From Nocardia vinacea NBRC 16497 (GTDB lineage: Bacteria; Actinomycetota; Actinomycetes; Mycobacteriales; Mycobacteriaceae), in contig NZ_BAGN01000092.1 of the NCBI RefSeq assembly GCF_000308835.1, forward strand, positions 1 through 34,478: a stretch of 34,478 bases of DNA, written 5' to 3'. The notes below the pieces were generated by a model. It saw nothing but the letters and a program-made list of their open reading frames with translations. It did no database searches and was not told where the DNA came from. Numbering within the stretch: position 1 is the first letter of the stretch; each line of letters begins with the position of its first letter. Shown here one piece after another: positions 24,580 to 31,606 of the stretch. The position numbers and the translations under genes were made by a program.

Positions 24580-24612
24580 CTCGACGAGTGCGCCCTGTAG
24601 GGTCTGGAACTC
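24580..24612 (+). promoter_or_regulatory. Promoter block of the second GT-C gene (copy 2)
   Basis: TAGGGT (24598-24603) lies nine bases before the GTG at 24613. The surrounding bases match the copy at 22230-22259 except for three inserted bases and a few substitutions, so the promoter was duplicated with the gene. It sits in a 67-bp gap, so the second gene can be transcribed on its own. Confidence 0.5.
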
Positions 24613-26859
24613 GTGGTGGAAAGCAGCGCCCCCGCCCGGCGGGACGTGTACAAGTGGGGATTCATAACCGCGCTCGGTGTGATCGCCGGATATGTTGCCG
24701 TCCTGCTGGCCAATGCCAGGCACTTCTACACCGATGACAGCGAGTCGCAGTACGGCCCGCTGTGGGTGATGCTCGGCCGGTCCCTGCGCGACGGACAGTT
24801 CCCGGTGCTGGTCCCCGAGCACTGGATGGCGGGCAACTACGCCATCGAGGAGGCGGGCCTGCTGAATCCGCCGCAACTGCTGATCGATCTGATCGCGCCC
24901 TCGGTCGACAACATCGCGCTCTACACCACCGTGATCAAGCTGATCTTCGCGGTCGTCCTGGGGACCGGTGTGTACCGCATCTGCCTGGAGTACGGGGCGC
25001 GGCTGCCGTGGGCCGCCGTTGCGGGCGTATCGATTCCGTTCACCGGTTGGCTGCTGTTCTTCGACGAGGCCAGTTGGTACACCGCCTTCACCGGTACCGC
25101 GTGGCTGGTGCACGCGTGGGCGTCCGGCGTGCGCTACGCACGGGGACGTGGCGGGCCGATCCCCACCTTTGTTTTCCTGTACCTGGCCATCTCGGTGCAA
25201 TACATTTTCCCAGCGGTCGAGGCCGGGCTGATGATCGGCGCGGTGGCCGTGGGGGAGGTTGTCTACCAACGCAAATGGCAGCCGTCGCTGCGACTGCTCG
25301 CGGTCGCGGGCTGTGCTGCGGTGGCCGGGCTGGCCACCTATCTGCCGAGCATGCTGTCGGCGAAGGTGACGTGGCGCGGCACGGCTCAGATCAATAACGA
25401 CCAGTTCCTGACCGTGCCATGGTCGGAATCGCTCAATGCCAGCCTGCCCAGCTCGTTGCCCGCGTACAACTCCTGGTGGGGTTATGTGCAGCCGATGCCG
25501 GTGGTCTATATCGCCTGGTTCCTGATTCCGGCGCTGGCCTTCATCGACTGGCACAAGGCGCGTGCGTCGTGGCGGGAGTTCAGCGCGATCGCACTCGTCG
25601 CGCTGATGGCGCTGATGTGGACGGCGGGGCCGGGCACCATCGGCCCGCTGCGCTGGCCCGCGCGGGTGTTGCCGATGCTGGCCCTCGGACTGTTGGTGCT
25701 GGTGTGCGTGCTGCTCGGCCGCTTCGCCACTTTCGAGAATTGGCGTGGCCGCGGTATCGCAGCGGGCGTGCTGATCGGGCTGCTGTGGGTGCGGTCGTTC
25801 TCGGCCGCGCCGCGCGAGGTCGTCTGGCATGTGGTGGCGGCGGTCGGAATCGCCGTGCTCGGCGCGGCCGTGGTATGGCTCGGGATGAAGAAAAGCATGG
25901 CCGCGGCCTGCGCGTTGACCATCGTTTCGGTGTTCCCGATCGCGTTCCTGCAGGTGCATGCGGCACAGCCGACGCCGATGAGCTGGAACCTGCCCGAGCA
26001 GCGGTCGCAGATGAAGGCCGCGTTTCCCGAGTTTCGGGGTACCACCCTGCAATTGGCCGATCGCGGGCTGATCCGGCCGGAGGATCGTTCGCTGCGGGGC
26101 GCGTACGGATCGCTGGTCTTCGGTAACTACGCCAAGGATCTGGAGAAGACATATGTCAGCGGCTATACGCCCAACGGACACTTCTGGTTCGGTGAAATGC
26201 TGTGCATGCGCTGGGACACCAGCGTCTGCCCCGACGCCTTCCGGCGGGCCTTCGCGACCGAGCCCACTACCGGTATGACGATCGTCGACCTGATGAAGGT
26301 GGATCGGGTAGTGCTGCAGAAGGCGCTGTACCCGGACGCGGGCAATCAACCCGCACCATCTGGCTGGCAGTGGGTCGACTACCCGGGCCACGAGCAGTAC
26401 ATCGCCGTGCTCGAGCGAGTGGGCGGGCTGCTGTCCACCCAAAACGGCCGGGTGTCGGCGGTCGCCGGCGGCACCGCGACGTCGGTGTCGGAATCGGAGC
26501 TGACCAGCCGGGTTCGCGTGAGTTCGGATAATGGTGGCCGCGTGGTCTTCGCACGGCTGGGCTGGCCGGGCTATCAGGTGAAGCTGAACGGCCGGGCGAT
26601 CCCCTTCGACGTGGTCGCGAAAACCTTCGTCGCCGTCGATATACCGGCCGGCACCAAGAACGGCGACCTGGAGCTGACCTGGCGGCCGCCGGGGTGGAAG
26701 ATCGGCGGGGTCGCGATACTGCTCGGGCTGTTCGGAATCGGCGCATTGCAATGGATGTTCGTGCGCGGGCGCGAGCGCGATGAGGACGACGCGCAGCGGA
26801 CCGAACCGCCGGTGACCGTGACCGTTTCCGAACCCGATCTGGCGGGAGTATCTCGTTGA
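24613..26859 (+). CDS. GT-C-type polytopic membrane glycosyltransferase, copy 2 (YfhO-like)
   Basis: 748 residues, alignable with the preceding protein from end to end at what looks like more than 60 percent identity. It has the same topology: N-terminal helix, HFYTDDSESQYGPLW outer loop, NPPQLLIDLIAPSVDN, FFDEASWYTAFTGTAWLVHAW, TVPWSESLNASLP, membrane bundle to about 430, then the large outer domain with GAYGSLVFGNYAKDLEKTYVSGYTPNGHFWFGEMLCMRWDTSVCPDAF, and a final helix. The acidic pair in the first loop and the two Cys residues of the outer domain are kept in both copies. Its stop overlaps the TTG start of the GtrA-like gene, so these two are coupled. It may differ from copy 1 in acceptor or sugar specificity, or both may form a heterodimer. 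Confidence 0.8.
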   Translation: MVESSAPARRDVYKWGFITALGVIAGYVAVLLANARHFYTDDSESQYGPLWVMLGRSLRDGQFPVLVPEHWMAGNYAIEEAGLLNPPQLLIDLIAPSVDNIALYTTVIKLIFAVVLGTGVYRICLEYGARLPWAAVAGVSIPFTGWLLFFDEASWYTAFTGTAWLVHAWASGVRYARGRGGPIPTFVFLYLAISVQYIFPAVEAGLMIGAVAVGEVVYQRKWQPSLRLLAVAGCAAVAGLATYLPSMLSAKVTWRGTAQINNDQFLTVPWSESLNASLPSSLPAYNSWWGYVQPMPVVYIAWFLIPALAFIDWHKARASWREFSAIALVALMALMWTAGPGTIGPLRWPARVLPMLALGLLVLVCVLLGRFATFENWRGRGIAAGVLIGLLWVRSFSAAPREVVWHVVAAVGIAVLGAAVVWLGMKKSMAAACALTIVSVFPIAFLQVHAAQPTPMSWNLPEQRSQMKAAFPEFRGTTLQLADRGLIRPEDRSLRGAYGSLVFGNYAKDLEKTYVSGYTPNGHFWFGEMLCMRWDTSVCPDAFRRAFATEPTTGMTIVDLMKVDRVVLQKALYPDAGNQPAPSGWQWVDYPGHEQYIAVLERVGGLLSTQNGRVSAVAGGTATSVSESELTSRVRVSSDNGGRVVFARLGWPGYQVKLNGRAIPFDVVAKTFVAVDIPAGTKNGDLELTWRPPGWKIGGVAILLGLFGIGALQWMFVRGRERDEDDAQRTEPPVTVTVSEPDLAGVSR

Positions 26860-27365
26860 CAGCTGACCAGCAGGCCGAATTCACGGCGGATCATGCGGGT
26901 GCGACCGGTGCCGAGGATCCGGGTCTGCTGCTGCGGCTGGTGCGTCGGCAGGAGATCGCCTTCGCGATGGTCGGTGCGTTCAATACCGCACTCGGTATGG
27001 GGCTGACCGTGCTGTGGCTATCGGTGCTCGGTAGTAATGTGCCGCCCGCGGTCGCGGTGGTCGCCGCCTATGCCGTCAGCATCGTCATCGCGTTCGTACT
27101 GCATCGCACGCTGGTCTTCCGGGTGCGCGGACATATGCTGCGCGATTTCGTTCGCTTCGTGGCGGTCAATTCCGGTGGGCTGCTGATGAATATCGCACTG
27201 CTGTCGCTGGCCGTCTCGGTGCTGCATCTGCCGAGTAGGCCGGCCGCGGTGGTGGTGATGGGTCTGGTCGCCATCGCGAGCTTCTTCGGGCATCGCTACA
27301 TCTCGTTCCACCGGGCGCCCGTGCCCGAGCCACCATCGGCCGGTTCGGGTGCGGAACGGTTCTAG
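26856..27365 (+). CDS. GtrA-family membrane protein (polyprenyl-phosphate-sugar flippase-like)
   Basis: 169 residues from a TTG that overlaps the preceding stop (TTGA). Residues of about 28-150 form four hydrophobic helices with GtrA family marks: RRQEIAFAMVGAFNTALGMGLTVLWL, AYAVSIVIAFVLHRTLVFRVRGHMLRDFVRFVAVNSGGLLMNIALLSLAV and VASFFGHRYISFHR-like ending (AIASFFGHRYISFHR). GtrA proteins are thought to move polyprenyl-phosphate-linked sugars to the outer face, working with a GtrB-type GT2 and a membrane GT. All three partners are in this locus. A Pro-rich, probably disordered tail ends the protein. Confidence 0.9.
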   Translation: MTADQQAEFTADHAGATGAEDPGLLLRLVRRQEIAFAMVGAFNTALGMGLTVLWLSVLGSNVPPAVAVVAAYAVSIVIAFVLHRTLVFRVRGHMLRDFVRFVAVNSGGLLMNIALLSLAVSVLHLPSRPAAVVVMGLVAIASFFGHRYISFHRAPVPEPPSAGSGAERF

Positions 27366-27373
27366 GCGCCGGG

Positions 27374-27379
27374 TAAGTT
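27374..27379 (+). promoter_or_regulatory. Candidate -10 box for the Trm112-like gene
   Basis: TAAGTT lies seven bases before the ATG at 27387, with no Shine-Dalgarno sequence, again giving a leaderless geometry. Separate transcription from the glycosylation genes is plausible. Confidence 0.4.
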
Positions 27380-27386
27380 ATCGATC

Positions 27387-27620
27387 ATGCCGGAGGAAAC
27401 CGCCTTGGACGCCACCCTGTTGAGCCTGCTCGCCTGTCCGCAGGACAAGGGTCCGCTGCTGTTGGTCCGCGACGACAAGGGCGCCACCGCGCTCTACAAC
27501 CCGCGCCTGCGCCGTGCCTACCCGATCGAGAACGGCATTCCGGTGCTGCTGATCGACGAGGCCCGCGATGTCACCGACGCCGAGCACGCCGCGTTCACCA
27601 GTCAGCACGCCGACGCCTGA
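27387..27620 (+). CDS. Trm112/YcaR-family small protein
   Basis: 77 residues, normal for bacterial Trm112-like (UPF0434) proteins. The opening LDATLLSLLACPQDKGPLLLV and the later NPRLRRAYPIENGIPVLLIDEARDV are the family's two conserved blocks. As in other actinobacterial members, only one Cys of the first CPxC pair remains (CPQD). In eukaryotes and archaea Trm112 activates methyltransferases; the bacterial role is unknown. The gene is convergent with a TetR gene, with a hairpin between. Confidence 0.9.
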   Translation: MPEETALDATLLSLLACPQDKGPLLLVRDDKGATALYNPRLRRAYPIENGIPVLLIDEARDVTDAEHAAFTSQHADA

Positions 27621-27634
27621 TCAGCAACCAGCCC

Positions 27635-27660
27635 GGTGGCGCACGATAGCGTGCGCCACC
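27635..27660. terminator. Bidirectional hairpin terminator
   Basis: GGTGGCGCACG-ATAG-CGTGCGCCACC is a perfect 11-base-pair stem with a four-base loop between the convergent stops of the Trm112-like gene (27620) and the TetR gene (27665). Confidence 0.8.
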
Positions 27661-27664
27661 GCGA

Positions 27665-28315
27665 TTATGGTGCGGGAGTATCGATTTCACCGGTGAGATA
27701 GCGCTGGAGCGTGGGGGCGACGGCTGCGACCAGTTCGGGACCCGGCATCGAGGCCAGCGGTTCTATCTCCAGGATCTTGCGCGCGACCAGCACGCCGATC
27801 ATCTGCGTACCCACCAGCGCGACCCGAGCGCGGCCGTCATCCTCGGGCTTCGCGATCCGCATCCGTACCCGTTCCAGGACGACATCCAGGACAAATGTCC
27901 TGGCCAGCGCGGTATCGCCGCCCGCGAGAATGCTGCGCACCGCCGCGACGACCCCCGGACCAGCGGGGGAGTCCCACACCGCGAGCACCGAGCCGAGGAT
28001 GGTTTCGCCGAGCCGATCCAGCGGCGCGGCCTCGATCCGGCGCAGTGTGGCCTCCGGATCGATCGGCAACTCGACCACCGCGGCGAACAGTTGCTGTTTG
28101 GTCCCGAAATAGTGGTGGACCAGTGCGGGATCGACCCCGGCGTCGGCGGCGACGGCGCGAATCGAGGTCTTGTCGAAACCGATCTCGGCGAAGCGGGTGC
28201 GGGCGGCCGCGAGGATTTCCTCGCGGGCGCCCGACCGGCCAGGGCGGCGACCGGAGCGGGCGCCCCGGTCGCCGTTGGTCGTCGCGTCCTGTTCGATCGG
28301 GTTCTCGGCCGTCAC
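27665..28315 (-). CDS. TetR-family transcriptional regulator of the ABC exporter operon
   Basis: 216 residues from a GTG that overlaps the permease stop (GTGA). After a 30-residue Arg-rich head, the TetR helix-turn-helix is REEILAAARTRFAEIGFDKTSIRAVAADAGVDPALVHHYFGTKQQLFAAVV. The C-terminal ligand domain carries the TetR_C pattern seen in regulators of DrrAB-like exporters (SVLAVWDSPAGPGVVAAVRSILAGGD). Being the third gene of the exporter operon, it is expected to repress its own transcription through the two operators at 29844-29875. The inducer is unknown; it is likely a compound the exporter removes. Confidence 0.93.
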   Translation of the reverse strand: MTAENPIEQDATTNGDRGARSGRRPGRSGAREEILAAARTRFAEIGFDKTSIRAVAADAGVDPALVHHYFGTKQQLFAAVVELPIDPEATLRRIEAAPLDRLGETILGSVLAVWDSPAGPGVVAAVRSILAGGDTALARTFVLDVVLERVRMRIAKPEDDGRARVALVGTQMIGVLVARKILEIEPLASMPGPELVAAVAPTLQRYLTGEIDTPAP

Positions 28316-29103
28316 GCGGTTCGCCGTCGTAGCGTGGCCGCGCCCAGGCAGAGCGCGACGATCGCGAATCCGGCAACGACCGCCAGGTCACGCAGCATCT
28401 GACCGGTGACGTCCGGATGCGTCGAAACCTGTTGCAGCGCATCGACCGCATAGCTCAACGGCATCACGTTGCTGATCGCCTCCAACCAGCCGGGCAACTG
28501 TCCACGCGGAACAAGCAAGCCGCACAGGAAGATCTGCGGTGCGACCACCACCGGCATGAACTGCACAGCCTGGAATTCGGTGCGCGCGAAGGCACTTGCC
28601 AATAGTCCGAGTGCGACGCCGCAGACCGCATCGATCATGGCGATCACCACCACCCAGACCGGACTGCCCGCCGAATCCAGGCCGAGCAGCCCGAAGGAAA
28701 CCAGACAGGCCACCGCCGCCTGCGCCGCCGCGGCCACCGAGAAGGCGGTGCCGTATCCGGCGAGCAGATCGAGTTTCGACAGCGGCGTGGTCAGCAGTCG
28801 CTCCAATGTGCCGGAGGTGCGTTCGCGCTGCATGGCGATCGCGGTGATCAGGAACATCACGATGAACGGCAGGATGCCGAGCATGCTCATACCGACGCGA
28901 TCGAATATCGGCACGGGGTTGAACGGGTTGGGCGGGGTGTCCTTGTAAATGAAGTAGAGCAGCGCCATCAGGACCGCCGGAACCACGAGAATCATTGCGA
29001 CAGTGCGATGGTCGTTGCGCAACTGACGCAGGATGCGTCCGGTCGTCGCGGCATAGGGACGCAGTGTCGGCGTCCGGCGGCGGGGTACGAGGGTGATGGT
29101 CAT
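28312..29103 (-). CDS. ABC-2 type exporter, permease subunit
   Basis: 263 residues with six hydrophobic helices in the ABC-2 order. Marks are the N-terminal cytoplasmic stretch with LRQLRNDHRTVAMILVVPAVLMALLYFI, the MQRERTSGTLERLLTTPLSKLDLLAGY coupling helix and the C-terminal LCGLLVPRGQLPGWLEAISNVMPLSYAVDALQQVS. This resembles the DrrB/YhhJ group of drug and lipid exporters. The start ATG at 29103 overlaps the ATPase stop by four bases, and its own stop overlaps the TetR start, so all three genes are translationally coupled. Confidence 0.92.
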   Translation of the reverse strand: MTITLVPRRRTPTLRPYAATTGRILRQLRNDHRTVAMILVVPAVLMALLYFIYKDTPPNPFNPVPIFDRVGMSMLGILPFIVMFLITAIAMQRERTSGTLERLLTTPLSKLDLLAGYGTAFSVAAAAQAAVACLVSFGLLGLDSAGSPVWVVVIAMIDAVCGVALGLLASAFARTEFQAVQFMPVVVAPQIFLCGLLVPRGQLPGWLEAISNVMPLSYAVDALQQVSTHPDVTGQMLRDLAVVAGFAIVALCLGAATLRRRTA

Positions 29104-29828
29104 GCCGCACGTCCCATCGTGATCAGAGTGAGGAAGGCTTGTTCGAGGTTCTGCTCACCGGTTTCGGTGCGCAGTTCGTCCGGGCTGAGCTCGGCGAGCA
29201 GGTCGCCCTCGCGCATCAGCAGCAGTTTGTCGCAGTGTTCGGCCTCGTCCATCACATGGCTCGAGACCAGCAGCGTTGTTCCGTTCGCGGCCAATTCGTG
29301 GAACTGCTTCCACAGGTCGACGCGCAGCACCGGATCCAGGCCGACCGTCGGCTCGTCCAGGATCAGCACCTCCGGCTGCGCGACCAAGGCGCAGGCCAGA
29401 GACGCGCGGGTCTCCTGGCCGCCGGAGAGTTCGTCGCCGCGCTGGTGGGCGTGATCCAGCAGGCCGACCGCGCCGATGGCCTCGTCGATGTCGTCGCGGT
29501 CGCGGCCGTACAGCGCGGCGAAGTAGGCGACGTTCTCACGCACGCTGATATCGCGGTAGATGCTCGGTGCCTGGGTCACGTAACCGATCCGATGCCGCAG
29601 TTCCGCCGAGCCCGCGGGCAATCCGAGCGCGGAGATCTCGCCGGACGCCACGAGCTGGGTGCCGACGATGCTGCGCATGAGCGTGGTCTTACCGCATCCC
29701 GACGGACCGAGCAGTCCGGTGATGGAACCGCGCGGGATGGTCAGCGAGACGTTGTGTAGGACTTCGCGGCCGCCGCGGCGCACGGTGAGGTTGCGAACCT
29801 CGACGGCATGGGATGAGTGCAGGTCCGT
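29100..29828 (-). CDS. ABC exporter, ATP-binding subunit (DrrA-like)
   Basis: 242 residues. I start at the ATG at 29828, which has TTGAGG seven bases upstream; a GTG at 29864 would place twelve extra codons over the operator. Walker A is GPSGCGKTT, the signature is LSGGQE, Walker B is VLILDEPTVGLDP and the H-loop is SSHVMDEAEHCD. The C-terminal ELSPDELRTETGEQNLEQAFLTLI region is typical of DrrA-like exporter ATPases. It powers export by the ABC-2 permease encoded next. It is the first gene of the operon and its leader carries the two TetR-type operators. Confidence 0.93.
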   Translation of the reverse strand, partial: TDLHSSHAVEVRNLTVRRGGREVLHNVSLTIPRGSITGLLGPSGCGKTTLMRSIVGTQLVASGEISALGLPAGSAELRHRIGYVTQAPSIYRDISVRENVAYFAALYGRDRDDIDEAIGAVGLLDHAHQRGDELSGGQETRASLACALVAQPEVLILDEPTVGLDPVLRVDLWKQFHELAANGTTLLVSSHVMDEAEHCDKLLLMREGDLLAELSPDELRTETGEQNLEQAFLTLITMGRAA

Positions 29829-29843
29829 CATGGGACGCCTCAA

Positions 29844-29875
29844 TTCATCGAGTGTTGAATTCACTGTGTGATGAA
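29844..29875. promoter_or_regulatory. Two abutting 16-bp TetR-type operators in front of the ABC exporter operon
   Basis: TTCATCGAGTGTTGAA (29844-29859) is followed without a gap by TTCACTGTGTGATGAA (29860-29875). Both are TTCA-N8-TGAA dyads with a common core (TTCAYYGWGTGWTGAA). They cover the stretch just upstream of the ATPase start (29828), where a promoter must lie. A TetR gene is the last gene of the same operon. Confidence 0.75.
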
Positions 29876-29908
29876 TTTAGCGCGCGCGGGACTTTCGGGC
29901 AAGACCCG

Positions 29909-31426
29909 TCAGTGGTGATGTGCCGGTGCTCCGGCCGACTGACCCGGCTCGACCACGACAAACTGGCCCATCATGCCCTGGTCCTCATGCCAGAGCAGGT
30001 GGCAGTGATACATGTACGGCGAGTTCGGATCGGCGGGTCCGTCGAACCGCATGGCGAGCTTCGCGGTGGCATTCGGCGGCAGGAAGATGGTGTCTTTCGG
30101 TCCGGTCAGTGCGTCGGGTGGCGGTGCGCCGTTCAGTTCGAGGACGCGGAACTGTACATCGTGAATGTGGAAGTTGTGCGGCATGCCGTCGTTGTTGTGC
30201 ACCACCCAGGTCTCGGCGGTGCCCCGGGTGACCGTCAGATCGATCCGGTCCATTGCCATCGGACTGCCGTTGATGCCACTCAGATTCAGTTCGAAGCTGC
30301 GCTCGCGCACCGAATCGGAGCCATCCGGCGTGGACGAATGTGCCAGCACCGCAGGCAATTCCGGCGATGGCCGCAATGTCGATGCAGCACGCAGTTCGAG
30401 GATGTCGAAGCTGTCGTCACCGCCCGCGAAGCGCTGCGTCCAGAAGCTCAGTCCCGCGTCGAGTTTCGTGCTGCGCAGCACGGTGCGTTCACCGGGCCGC
30501 ACGCGAACCACGATTTCGGCGCGTTCGCCCGGTGACAGCCGCACCCGATCGAGCGCGACAGGACGTGCCAAGTGCCCGCCGTCGGTGCCGACCAGCGAGA
30601 AGCGGCGGTCGTCGGCGAAGCCGAAGGTGTAGACCCGCGCTGTCGAAGCGTTGAGCAGTCGCAATCGCACGAGTTCATCGCCGACATCCCGATACGGCGT
30701 GAGGGTTCCGTTCACCATGGTCCGGTCGCCGAGGAACCCGACGTCGCGGAACATGCCGTGTGACGAATCGAGCTGATTGCCACGGAATTTCACGTCCTGG
30801 ATGATGACCGGCAGATCGTCGACGCCATAGTTCTTCGGTAGCGAAAGTCCGTCGGACACTTCGTCGTCGAGTAGGAACAGCCCCGCAAGCCCACGCCGGA
30901 CGTGCTGTTCGGTCGCGCCGTGCGGATGCGGGTGGTACCAGAGCGTGGCGGCGGGCTGATCCACGGTCCAATGCGGTGTCCACGTGCCACCGGCCTGCAC
31001 CATCTGGTGTGGCCCGCCGTCCATCGCCGCGGGCAGATGCATTCCGTGCCAGTGCACGGTCGATTGCTCCGAAAGATTGTTCCGGACTTCGACCTCCACC
31101 TTTTCGCCGCGCCGCGCCCGCAGCGTCGGACCGAGATAGTCCCCGTTGAACCCCCACGTCTCGGTCGCCTGCCCTGCTCGGAATTCCTTTTGCCCCGACC
31201 GCATTTCGAGTTCGAAGACACGCGTGCCATCCGCTCGCATCCGGGACTGGGCCAGCGGCGGAATCGCGAGCTCATTGCTGAATTCGCCGCTGCCGATAGT
31301 AGATACGGACGCACTGCTGTACACCCACGTGACGCAGCCGCCAACCGATAGCGACACCACCGCCGCGACCGCCGTGAGGATCAAGAGCAACCGCCGCAAC
31401 CACCGCGGCCGGGAAACCGAAGACAT
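29909..31426 (-). CDS. Multicopper oxidase (CueO/bilirubin-oxidase type), exported
   Basis: 505 residues from the ATG at 31426. Earlier in-frame ATGs to 31483 add only non-hydrophobic residues and cannot be excluded. The N-terminus has RPRWLRRLLLILTAVAAVVSLSVGGC: an RR pair before a hydrophobic core (possible Tat signal) and VGGC, which could be a lipobox with C31. All four copper-ligand blocks are present: HWHGMHLP (125-132), YHPHPHG (164-170), HNFHIHDVQF and HCHLLWHEDQGMMGQF (474-489), with type 1 ligands C475, H480 and axial M485. It oxidises phenols, bilirubin-like compounds, Mn2+ or Cu+ with O2. It has three cupredoxin domains by length. It is divergent from the oxidoreductase gene, and no copper chaperone gene is adjacent. 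Confidence 0.9.
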   Translation of the reverse strand: MSSVSRPRWLRRLLLILTAVAAVVSLSVGGCVTWVYSSASVSTIGSGEFSNELAIPPLAQSRMRADGTRVFELEMRSGQKEFRAGQATETWGFNGDYLGPTLRARRGEKVEVEVRNNLSEQSTVHWHGMHLPAAMDGGPHQMVQAGGTWTPHWTVDQPAATLWYHPHPHGATEQHVRRGLAGLFLLDDEVSDGLSLPKNYGVDDLPVIIQDVKFRGNQLDSSHGMFRDVGFLGDRTMVNGTLTPYRDVGDELVRLRLLNASTARVYTFGFADDRRFSLVGTDGGHLARPVALDRVRLSPGERAEIVVRVRPGERTVLRSTKLDAGLSFWTQRFAGGDDSFDILELRAASTLRPSPELPAVLAHSSTPDGSDSVRERSFELNLSGINGSPMAMDRIDLTVTRGTAETWVVHNNDGMPHNFHIHDVQFRVLELNGAPPPDALTGPKDTIFLPPNATAKLAMRFDGPADPNSPYMYHCHLLWHEDQGMMGQFVVVEPGQSAGAPAHHH

Positions 31427-31521
31427 GCCGCCGACGGTATGGATCACCGACCCCGACCACATCCGGGAGCGTCCCCATTTCACCCCTGATCCGATGTGTG
31501 CCCCACGTCACACCACATAGC

Positions 31522-31548
31522 TGTCACGTCCGGCGGCGGTGCTTTGTC
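31522..31548 (+). promoter_or_regulatory. Candidate ECF41-type sigma promoter before the oxidoreductase gene
   Basis: TGTCACG (31522-31528), sixteen bases, then TGTC (31545-31548). The ECF41 promoter I recall is TGTCACA-N16-CGTC, so this matches six of seven and three of four positions with the exact spacer. The start codon is 58 bp further on. An ECF41-like sigma gene follows the oxidoreductase. Confidence 0.55.
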
Positions 31549-31606
31549 CGATGGTCGTCACCAACCAACAAACCTGCCCCGGTGACACCGACCATGGGAG
31601 CAAGCC

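Noticed and set aside
24298..26751. 817-codon minus-strand open frame opposite the second GT-C gene
   Set aside because: It is a mirror frame produced by high third-position GC on the true plus-strand gene; composition is Arg/His/Gln/Pro-rich with no domain, and the plus-strand protein is a clear paralogue of its neighbour.
29829..29864. GTG at 29864 as the start of the ABC ATPase
   Set aside because: The added codons coincide with the operator repeats, and the ATG at 29828 has the better-placed ribosome binding site and matches the family N-terminus.
31486..31606. Second ECF41-like promoter towards the multicopper oxidase (TGTCACC on the minus strand at about 31581-31587)
   Set aside because: No CGTC-like -10 element lies at the required 16-base spacing on that strand.
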